Assembly: GCA_028289445.1 (NCBI GenBank)
Contig: JANQPO010000021.1
Coordinates: 124,001-188,000, forward strand
DNA: 64,000 nt
DNA from: Tepidamorphaceae bacterium
GTDB lineage: Bacteria > Pseudomonadota > Alphaproteobacteria > Rhizobiales > JAKSCL01
Reading direction: 5' to 3'
Below, one piece after another: positions 22,730 to 31,008 of the stretch. Numbering within the stretch: position 1 is the stretch's first letter; every line of letters begins with the position of its first letter. The position numbers and the translations under genes were made by a program. The notes beneath the pieces are model-generated. The model searched no databases and was not told the DNA's origin. It saw only the letters and a program-made list of their open reading frames with translations.

Positions 22730-24962
22730 GCTGGTGTGCGACGATCAAGGCCGCGGGCAAGACGAACAGGTCCGCCAGCAATGCCAGCACGAAAATAGCG
22801 ATGGAGGCCAGCGCAAACGATCCCACCGTTGGGATTGAACTGCCAAGCGCTGGGATCAGGCCAACGGCCAGTACCACAGTCGTTAAGATCAATGCGGGCG
22901 CGGCCTCGGCGGTCGAACGCCTGATTATGGCCGGGTTCGCATTCAAGATGCCACCGTTCAACCGAACTCGGTTTAGAACGTGTACCGTGTCGTCAACGGC
23001 GATTCCGAAGGCGATGGTCAGTGCGGTCCCACTCCAGAATTGAAGACCGTTCCCGGACAGATGAAGCCAGGCTCCCAGTAGCATGATCGGCAATAGGTTA
23101 GGCAAAAGTGCCGATAGACCAAAGCGCCACCGGCGGAACCAGACCAGGATCAAGGCGCCCGAAAACAGCACTGCGAGCAGCAGAGACACATTGATGTCGC
23201 CGATCAGCTTGGGCGTCATGAAGGCGGCCGTCACGAGCAAACCCGTGGGCGCTCCGATCCAATCTAGGCCCCGATCTTCGATCGCGGCGCCGATGTCGCC
23301 GACGAGCGTTCGGGTTTCCTTGGCGCCAAGGTCCGGCAGGCGCGCGCGTACCAGCGCGAAGTCTCCCTGGGTACTTATGAACTGGCCGCGCTGACCTTCT
23401 GGAAGCTGTGCCAAAGCCTGCGCGATCTGTTCAGGTGTTCCGCCGACAGCGAGATCCGCCGCCGAGATCACGGCAGCCCCGGGCACGCGTTCGGAAAAAA
23501 GCTGGTGCGCCTGCACTATGCGATCGATGTCGCCGGTGCTTTGACCGCTGGATGACAGGGCCACTGGCAAATCGATCGACAGCAACGGCAGCAGAGCCGC
23601 CTCGATCCGGTTCATCGCCCGAAGGGTATCGCTTTTGGGGTTGACGCTTTCTGTGAACTGAAAGCGCGTTTCGATTTGAGTGTAGACGGTGGCGGTCACC
23701 GCGAGGATGGCCAAACTCGCGACGGTCACGCTGCGCGGGTAGCGCACCGCGATTCGCGGCAGCCACGCCGCATTTAGTCCAAATGGCGCTCCTGGCTTTG
23801 TGCGTGGCGATAATCTGGAAAGACCAATGGTTCGCTCGATGGTCATGAACAGCAGAGGGTGAACGAACAATACCGCCGCCAGCGCAAGCATTGTGCCGAC
23901 CAGGCCGGCAACCGCCAAGGTGCGAACCATTTGGGCGTCGGAGAGTAGCAATCCGGCAAAGGCAGCCGCTGTGGTGATCGACGCGAGCGCGCAAGCGGGC
24001 CCGACCCTGCGCAACGATAAAAGGGCGACACTTCCGGTCGTAGACTGCTGCCGCGTGAGCCGCAGATTTTCGAAGGTGAGGTGCAGGCAGTCGGCGAAAC
24101 TAAGGGCCAGGATCAGAAACGGAACGACGATGCTGAGAATGTTGATGTTGATGCCAAGCACGGAAAAGCCGCCTAGGACCCACAGCAACGCCGTCGCCGA
24201 AGGCACGGTCACCAACAGACCCAATCGGACGCTACGCATCGCAACAATCGACAAAAGCGCGGCCAGCGTGCCGCCTGCGGCGTTCAACAAAAGCGTTTCG
24301 CTCGCCAAGATGTCCAGAACCTCAAGGTTCAAGATCGGACCGCCGGTGATCGTCATCCGCAGACCCGTCGCGTCCGTTACGACGGTGCCAAGTCGGTCAA
24401 GCTCGCCGATAATCTGACGAAGCAACGCGGGCTCGGGCACGCTTGCCCCAAAGTCGACGACGACCACGGTGGTTCCCGCCGCGTCGTTCATAAACATCGC
24501 GAAGATCGGAATATCGCTATGCGCTTGGCGAAGAAGGGCCTGGAGCCCCTCGGTTGAATGAATGTCGGCAGGGATGATCGGCCCTCCGGCTTCGGGCCAT
24601 CCTTCAGGGCGCCTTATCGCGAAAGCCGACTGGACCTCGGCTATTCCGTTGACGAACTGCGCTTCAAGTACGAAGTCGCGAACCGCCGCCAAGTTCGAGG
24701 GGTTTGAAAGGGCATCGCCTTCAAACAAGACGGCAACCTGCCGCTCCGCCGTGTGGAAGTGTTCGGAATGCTCCGAATAATCGACATACCACTTCGAAGG
24801 GCCGACGAAGGCCGATTCGAAATCGTAGTCGAACTTCAATGAGGGCAGGGCCCAAATCGACAGAAGGCAAACAACGAGGTAGGCAGCCCAAGCCAGCGGC
24901 AAGGATCGGCGGCTAACCGAACGCAGACTGTCTTGAATCGCACCTCTCCCCCGGTTGAGCAA
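22710..24962 (-). CDS. MMPL/RND-superfamily transporter (putative lipid exporter)
   Basis: Two repeats of multi-TM and large periplasmic loops; FLILALSFADCLHLTFENLRL and IAFGIAVDDTVHVLNRVRL (RND TM4-type motifs); overlaps the P450 gene by about 20 nt. Confidence 0.85.
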   Translation of the reverse strand: MLNRGRGAIQDSLRSVSRRSLPLAWAAYLVVCLLSIWALPSLKFDYDFESAFVGPSKWYVDYSEHSEHFHTAERQVAVLFEGDALSNPSNLAAVRDFVLEAQFVNGIAEVQSAFAIRRPEGWPEAGGPIIPADIHSTEGLQALLRQAHSDIPIFAMFMNDAAGTTVVVVDFGASVPEPALLRQIIGELDRLGTVVTDATGLRMTITGGPILNLEVLDILASETLLLNAAGGTLAALLSIVAMRSVRLGLLVTVPSATALLWVLGGFSVLGININILSIVVPFLILALSFADCLHLTFENLRLTRQQSTTGSVALLSLRRVGPACALASITTAAAFAGLLLSDAQMVRTLAVAGLVGTMLALAAVLFVHPLLFMTIERTIGLSRLSPRTKPGAPFGLNAAWLPRIAVRYPRSVTVASLAILAVTATVYTQIETRFQFTESVNPKSDTLRAMNRIEAALLPLLSIDLPVALSSSGQSTGDIDRIVQAHQLFSERVPGAAVISAADLAVGGTPEQIAQALAQLPEGQRGQFISTQGDFALVRARLPDLGAKETRTLVGDIGAAIEDRGLDWIGAPTGLLVTAAFMTPKLIGDINVSLLLAVLFSGALILVWFRRWRFGLSALLPNLLPIMLLGAWLHLSGNGLQFWSGTALTIAFGIAVDDTVHVLNRVRLNGGILNANPAIIRRSTAEAAPALILTTVVLAVGLIPALGSSIPTVGSFALASIAIFVLALLADLFVLPAALIVAHQHAGSTS

Positions 24963-25252
24963 AACGCAATTGGGAAATGGCCTGCCCCGTGCCTCGCTGC
25001 GCGTGCGATTGCCGAAGTGACAATAGGCTTGAGCTCAAAATCTGTCTAGGTGGCTTGATATAGCTAGAATGGCATCCTGCGGTCGGAAACGAAGCATTGT
25101 ACCCAGCGTCGGGTTGAGGTCGGGTTCGCCCCGAGTGAGGGGCATCGCTTTGCAATCACAGACAAATATGACAAGTTGCGCGCCGGGGAACCTCACCAAG
25201 AACCGGCGTAAACTTGCCAGCGATTTCAACAACAAACGCGTGGTCTTGACCG

Positions 25253-28200
25253 GTGCAAACGCTGACAGCGCACCTGGACCGATGGTCGCGACAACAGCCT
25301 GACGCGACGCTTTTCACATTCGGCGATCCGCGTGGCAGGGAAACTGAGCGCTACACCTATCGCCAGTTTGCCGCACGGTCGGTTGCGTTGGCAGCGTACC
25401 TGCGGCTTCGTGGATTGAAGCGTGGTCAACGGGCGCTTTTGCTTCATCCGCCAGGGCTTGAACTCATGGTCGCGTTGATCGCGTGTTGCCGATTGGGTGC
25501 GCTGCCGACCGTCGCGCCGATCTCGGCAACGACGGGCTGGCGCACGGCCGCAACGCGCGCCCGCATCGCAGCGATTGCGGGCGACTGTTCGCCGTCGCTT
25601 GCACTCGCGTGCGCGAGCCAAATCGCCGGGGTCGAACCAGGCGATAAAGCGCTGGGTGGGCTATCGGTCATTGCAACGGATGGCGAAATGCCAGAAGTGT
25701 GGCATTGGCAGGATGAGCCGCACGATATTGCCTTGCTGCAATACACCTCCGGCTCGACCCGCGATCCGCGCGGCGTATGCGTCACGCATCGCAATATCAT
25801 CGCCAATGCCCAAGCCCTCCTGGATCATTCTCCCATCGGCGTAACCTGGCTCCCGCAGTTCCACGATATGGGGCTGATCGGCTACGGCATGTTTCCGATC
25901 GTCATGGGCGGCCGGTCTCACGGCATCGCGCCCGATCATTTTCTCCGGCGCCCGGCGGTCTGGTTCCAGATGATGTCGCACTACCGGGCGACGTTTTGCT
26001 CGGCGCCCAATTTTGGCTTCGATCACTGTCTGCGTCCGGATCGGATCACCGACGCGGATCTTGAGGGCGTCGACCTTTCAAGCCTTCGCGTGCTGGTGAA
26101 TGGCGCTGAGCCGGTATCGCCGGCGTTGTGCCGCCGTTTCGCAAAGCGGTTCGCGTCCTTCGGTTTGCGCCGCGATGTATTGATCACAGCCTACGGTTTG
26201 GCAGAAGCCACGCTGGCAGTGTCCAGTGGCGGTCACGGTGGGCGAGTCTTCAATGCCAATCGCCTTGCTCATGGCGTGGCCACGACCGAGGTGCCCGCGG
26301 GAGGGCGAACGATCGAGCTGGCAAGCTGCGGTCGGGTATTGCCCAGTGTTGATTTGACGATCCGATCACCCACCTCCGGGAAACCCTGCCGCGCCGGAGA
26401 AGTCGGCGAAATCGTGCTCACGGGAGAAAGCATAACACCGGGCCATTGGATCGGCGGCTCGATGCCAAGCCGTGAGGGTCCTTTGGAGACCGGCGATCTC
26501 GGCTTTGAGTTCGACGGCGAACTGTTCGTTTGCGGACGCTCCAGCGATGTCATCATCCGCAACGGCGAGAATTTTCATCCGCAAGATATCGAGGCTGCGG
26601 TGTTGACGGCTAATGCCGACATTCGCAGATGCGTTGCATTTCAGCGCGATGACGGAGAAACGGTCCTCGTTGTCGAACCCGTTGGCCATAGCGCGTTGCC
26701 GGATGCGGCCACGCTCGCGGATCGCGTCGCCAAGGCAACTGGGTTGGTTCTGGATCGCGTGGTTGTGGCGGCAAAGCGAAGCATTCGATACACAACCTCA
26801 GGCAAAATAGCGCGTGGCTTGACGCGCCAGCGCCTGGCCGACGGCAAAATTCGTTGCCTGACAGATACCCCCGTCGCAATCACACCTGTTTCTGACGATG
26901 AGAGCGCCTTCGATTGGCTGGACGCGGCGCTTCGCCGCGATCCGGCACTTGCCGCTTCGCCGTTGGGCGAATCGGGAATCGATTCCTTGCGCCTCGTTGA
27001 ACTCCAGCTTGAACTTGAGGCGCATTTGACGCCTTTGATCGGAGGCGATGTTGTTGACCGTATCAACGGCATGGCCTTGCAGCGGTGGACCTGTGGCGAG
27101 GTGGCTGCCTTGAGGCGGCAGGTGAGCGATGGCGATAGCACTCAGATCCGCCAGCTGACCGAGCGGCTCTTGGGTCAGGACGAGAGCGCCAGGACGGGCG
27201 AGCAGAACCTTATGGTTCGCGATTCATTGCTGCCGCTTCCGAACATGGTAACGGGTCCCGAACATCTTTCAGATACGCGCCCGCGCCCGGCTTTGTTGAC
27301 CGGCGCGACTGGCTTTTTGGGTCCTTTCCTGCTGAGCAGCCTGCTTGAGCAAACCAATGAGGACATCATTGCGATCAGTCGCGCTGACGACGATCGTCAC
27401 GCCCTATGCCGGATCGAAGACGCGTTGCAGCGCGCTGGCTTGTGGGCGAAGGCAGAAGAAAACGGCTTTGCGGCGCGTGTGACGGCATGGCGCGGCGACC
27501 TTGCACACCCGGAACTAGGGCTTTCGCCAAACCGGCGAGAGGTCATCGCCAACACAGGTTTCGACGTTTATCACAATGCGGCACAGGTCGACTACGTGCG
27601 CACCTACGACGCCTTACGCCGGCCCAATGTGGAAGGCGTGCGAAACCTTCTGACGTTGGCCATGACAGGTGCGCCGAAGCGTTTTCACCATGTTTCGAGC
27701 ACATTCATCTTTGGCTGGACAACCGCGCTGCGATTGAACGAAGACGACGGCAACTCCGCGATGAGCGGGCTTGATTTCGGGTACTCGCAAAGCAAATGGG
27801 TGGCCGAGCAGCTCGTGCGCCGAGCTGCGAACGCGGGTCTTGCAACAACCACCTTCCGGCCTTCGCTGATTTCTGTGTCCTCGACCATGCATGGAGACGC
27901 CCATGACGTGGCCGCAAGGATTATCGCCTTCATGATCCGATATGGTGTCGCGGTCGACACGCCGAACCAGATCAGTTTGGTTCCTGTCGACACGCTGGCA
28001 CACAATCTGGTGAGAATGGCGCGGCGCGACCCTCCGCCCGGTTCTGTTTTCCATCTAACGGCCGACCGCTATTACAGCTTGCCCGATCTGACCCGCCAGA
28101 TCGGCGAGAACTTTGGCTATTCTTTCGAATATGTCGACATACCGACGTTCGTCGATCGACTGAACCGCTTCGCCCGTCCCAGCGATCCGGTCTTTCCCTT

Positions 28201-28411
28201 GCGGGATTTTCTGAACCGAGCGGCACCGTTTATCGAGAAGATGACCATGAAACGGTATGATAACCGCCACTATCAAGAGGCGCGGACGAGCGACCCTTTG
28301 GCGTGGCCCGAACCGAGCTTTGCTGAGATTGCAAGACGGATGGTCGGGTTTCTCGATTGCCAAGGCTGGCTGCCATCCACCCGCGCGAGCGTGCCGTCGG
28401 AGAAGGTCTGA
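25253..28411 (+). CDS. fatty acyl-AMP ligase -- acyl carrier domain -- thioester reductase fusion (1052 aa)
   Basis: FAAL motifs LLQYTSGSTRDPRGV, VTWLPQFHDMGLIGYG, YRATFCSAPNFGFDHCL, VCGRSSDVIIRNGENFHPQDIEAAV, TTSGKIARG; carrier site LGESGIDSLRLVEL; reductase LLTGATGFLGPFLLSSLL with YSQSK. Confidence 0.9.
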   Translation: MQTLTAHLDRWSRQQPDATLFTFGDPRGRETERYTYRQFAARSVALAAYLRLRGLKRGQRALLLHPPGLELMVALIACCRLGALPTVAPISATTGWRTAATRARIAAIAGDCSPSLALACASQIAGVEPGDKALGGLSVIATDGEMPEVWHWQDEPHDIALLQYTSGSTRDPRGVCVTHRNIIANAQALLDHSPIGVTWLPQFHDMGLIGYGMFPIVMGGRSHGIAPDHFLRRPAVWFQMMSHYRATFCSAPNFGFDHCLRPDRITDADLEGVDLSSLRVLVNGAEPVSPALCRRFAKRFASFGLRRDVLITAYGLAEATLAVSSGGHGGRVFNANRLAHGVATTEVPAGGRTIELASCGRVLPSVDLTIRSPTSGKPCRAGEVGEIVLTGESITPGHWIGGSMPSREGPLETGDLGFEFDGELFVCGRSSDVIIRNGENFHPQDIEAAVLTANADIRRCVAFQRDDGETVLVVEPVGHSALPDAATLADRVAKATGLVLDRVVVAAKRSIRYTTSGKIARGLTRQRLADGKIRCLTDTPVAITPVSDDESAFDWLDAALRRDPALAASPLGESGIDSLRLVELQLELEAHLTPLIGGDVVDRINGMALQRWTCGEVAALRRQVSDGDSTQIRQLTERLLGQDESARTGEQNLMVRDSLLPLPNMVTGPEHLSDTRPRPALLTGATGFLGPFLLSSLLEQTNEDIIAISRADDDRHALCRIEDALQRAGLWAKAEENGFAARVTAWRGDLAHPELGLSPNRREVIANTGFDVYHNAAQVDYVRTYDALRRPNVEGVRNLLTLAMTGAPKRFHHVSSTFIFGWTTALRLNEDDGNSAMSGLDFGYSQSKWVAEQLVRRAANAGLATTTFRPSLISVSSTMHGDAHDVAARIIAFMIRYGVAVDTPNQISLVPVDTLAHNLVRMARRDPPPGSVFHLTADRYYSLPDLTRQIGENFGYSFEYVDIPTFVDRLNRFARPSDPVFPLRDFLNRAAPFIEKMTMKRYDNRHYQEARTSDPLAWPEPSFAEIARRMVGFLDCQGWLPSTRASVPSEKV

Positions 28412-28466
28412 CCGGCATCGCGGCGCGCGTTGGCAAAGAGGATGGCAATGCACGGGAGCAGACCGA

Positions 28467-29315
28467 ATGCCGGATGTCTTTAAGGGACGCGTCGCGGTGG
28501 TCACGGGTGCCGGCAGCGGGATCGGCCGTGCCCTGGCGCTGGACCTGGCGTCTCGCGGCGCACTGCTTGCGGTCTGCGACATCGATGCGGACGAGGTCGA
28601 GGCGACCGCTGACATGGTGCGGGACCGCGGTGCACAAGCGATTGCGGACCGGCTTGACGTCTCCGATAGGGCTGCCTTCGCTAAGTTCGCGGACCGGGTC
28701 GTAGGTCATTTCGGTGCGGTCAATCAGCTCTACAACAATGCCGGCATCGCCTCGCAGAGCGCCCCCTTCGTCGAGGCAGAGATAGCGCTGTTCGATCAGG
28801 TGTTGTCGGTGAACCTGGACGGCGTGGTCAACGGCACGCGGGCCTTTCTGCCGCACCTGATCGCCAGCGGCGAGGGGCACCTCATCAATATCTCAAGTCT
28901 TAACGGCCTGATGGCGCAGCCGCACATGGCCTCCTACGTGACGAGCAAGTTCGCCGTTCGTGGATTCACGGAGGCGGTCCGTCAGGAGATGATCTACCAT
29001 GATCGCCCTGTCGAGGTGACCCTGGTCCATCCCGGCGGTGTCGCGACGCGGATCGCTTCGCGTACTTTGGAGGGGATAGGCGCGCTTCCGCCTGAGAAAC
29101 AGGCCGAGGCGCGCGAGCAGATTAGGATTTACGAACAGAAGTTTCTGGCGTTGCCGGCGGAGACCGCTGCACGACAGATTCTCGATCAAATGGCGCGGGG
29201 CAGGCGCCGGATCGTTCTGACGGGACGAGCGAAGTTTCTCGACGTGATGGTTCGGCTTTTGCCTGAGTCCTATGTGGGCCTCGTGGCAAAGAAGGCTCGA
29301 AAAATGGTCGAATGA
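28467..29315 (+). CDS. SDR-family oxidoreductase
   Basis: Start revised to MPDVFKGRVAVVTGAGSGIGRALAL; NNAG, ISSLNGLMAQPHMASYVTSKFA catalytic S/YxxxK. Confidence 0.92.
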   Translation: MPDVFKGRVAVVTGAGSGIGRALALDLASRGALLAVCDIDADEVEATADMVRDRGAQAIADRLDVSDRAAFAKFADRVVGHFGAVNQLYNNAGIASQSAPFVEAEIALFDQVLSVNLDGVVNGTRAFLPHLIASGEGHLINISSLNGLMAQPHMASYVTSKFAVRGFTEAVRQEMIYHDRPVEVTLVHPGGVATRIASRTLEGIGALPPEKQAEAREQIRIYEQKFLALPAETAARQILDQMARGRRRIVLTGRAKFLDVMVRLLPESYVGLVAKKARKMVE

Positions 29316-29354
29316 TTGGTTTTGATGCAGCCCTGCGGTCTTGGCTGCCCAGTC

Positions 29355-30920
29355 TCAAACACCCTGCCGCGCGAGGTGTGCCAGGACTCTGGTGAGGACG
29401 CGGGGGTCCCAGTCTGGCCGGGCGACCGGAGGCGGGCTCGGTTGCCCGCTGTTCAGCGCCGCAATCGCCTCCCATGCAGTGCGGACGGAATATTCGACGG
29501 TGAAGACGGTGTCCGCCGGCAACTCGACGAACTGGCCGATACAGGCGTAGTTGAGCGCACCCGCTGGCCGGATCTCGGGCCGGTCGCCTGGGCGGCGGGG
29601 CATGAACTGGCTGGTGATCAGCGGCATGCGGCAGCCGATCAGTTGCGCCCCCTCGAAGATATGCGCACGCGTGGCGGTGTCCATCTCCAGGTGGCCGGCT
29701 ATCTCCTCGATGATCTGCGCACCGTCGGCCTGTTCCATCGTCACGCCGCAATGGGTGCCGGGCTGGTCGGGACATAGGCCGAAGCCCCACATCACCTCGC
29801 TGCCTGGCGGCTGATCTCGGAAGTGCGGCTGCTTGAAGGTAACGAGTGACGCCCGCCACGGCGAGTATTCAAGCGCATAGATTACCGTCGCCGGCGCGGC
29901 AGGAGGGCGAAGCGTGGCGAGGTGATCCCCGAGCCGTTCTGTCGGTAGCGTGATCGTGAACGATTGCCAGCCCGTCAGTTTGGGGTCAGGTGCAAACGCT
30001 TCGGGGCGCCCGAAACCTGGAACCGCGGCGAGCCGCCGCCATAGATCGAATGCAGGCGTCGACTTCGGTTCAGCCGGAACCGGTTCTCCGGGTGCACCGC
30101 AACTGGCGCCGTCGGTCATGGAACCGAGCGTGAAATAGACCCGATCATCGGGTTGAATTGGGACGGACGTGTCGTTGACCGTCAAAGCGGTGACGTGCCG
30201 GCCGTTTGACGTTTCCTGGAAGGCGGCATCGACAACGCAGCTTCTTGGGCGGAAGTCCACATTGTTGGCGCGCAACCAGTGCATTAGCGGTTCGATCAGC
30301 GATTCCGCCTGATTGTATCGCGTCGAGAAGATGCCCTCGTGATGGTTCACATGCTGCGCAAGGTGGAGGAACCGATGTAGGTAGCGTCGAAACTCTGTCG
30401 CGGAATGCCAGGGTTGAAATGCGAAAGCGGTCGACATGGTCAGCCACATGCGCGAGTCGAAGAAATCGCGCGTGAGGATGTCGCAGATGCGCAGGCCGGC
30501 CAGCCGTTTCTCGCCCCGAACCATCAGTCCGGCGAGTGCCTGGATTTGCGCACGCGGCACTTTCATCGCGGGCTTTTCGGCGGATCCGCCGGGTCTTAGA
30601 TGAATGCAGGCATAGGGCACCGGGTTCTCGCGGTTGAACGCCTCGAACTCCTTGCCGAGTGTTTCGCCCGGTCGGTCCGGGGACGGGATATCGCGCATGA
30701 GATCCAACATGCAGCGGTAGTTCTGCTCGAACATACGAGCGCCGCGCATGATGTATGCGCCGCCGGGAACCTGCGCGCCATCAAGGCTGCCGCCCGCGCC
30801 TCCGGATTTTTCGAAGATGACGATGCGGCGGCCGTCAACACCGTGATCACGGATCAGCAGCACCGCGCCCGCAATCGCCGCGATGCCGCCTCCGACAAAA
30901 AAATGTCGTGCCGCACTCAC
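29355..30920 (-). CDS. ohyA: oleate hydratase (MCRA family FAD protein)
   Basis: FVGGGIAAIAGAVLLIRDHGVDGRRIVIFEKSGGAGGSLDG, GGAYIMRGARMFEQNYRCMLDL, AFQPWHSATEFRRYLHRF, HEGIFSTRYNQAESLIEPL, CRMPLITSQFMPR. Confidence 0.93.
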   Translation of the reverse strand: MSAARHFFVGGGIAAIAGAVLLIRDHGVDGRRIVIFEKSGGAGGSLDGAQVPGGAYIMRGARMFEQNYRCMLDLMRDIPSPDRPGETLGKEFEAFNRENPVPYACIHLRPGGSAEKPAMKVPRAQIQALAGLMVRGEKRLAGLRICDILTRDFFDSRMWLTMSTAFAFQPWHSATEFRRYLHRFLHLAQHVNHHEGIFSTRYNQAESLIEPLMHWLRANNVDFRPRSCVVDAAFQETSNGRHVTALTVNDTSVPIQPDDRVYFTLGSMTDGASCGAPGEPVPAEPKSTPAFDLWRRLAAVPGFGRPEAFAPDPKLTGWQSFTITLPTERLGDHLATLRPPAAPATVIYALEYSPWRASLVTFKQPHFRDQPPGSEVMWGFGLCPDQPGTHCGVTMEQADGAQIIEEIAGHLEMDTATRAHIFEGAQLIGCRMPLITSQFMPRRPGDRPEIRPAGALNYACIGQFVELPADTVFTVEYSVRTAWEAIAALNSGQPSPPPVARPDWDPRVLTRVLAHLARQGV

Positions 30921-31008
30921 CTATGCCCCGCCCCCCGGCGATTGTGTGAGCGGAGATGTGATGTCGGGCCGGCCGTTGAGTCAAGGCCCGATCAATCGGA
31001 ATTGGCTG

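Noticed and set aside
29327-29348. GCAGCC-N10-GGCTGC between convergent SDR and ohyA genes as a bidirectional terminator
   Set aside because: Short stem, no clear T-tract on either side; not supported enough.
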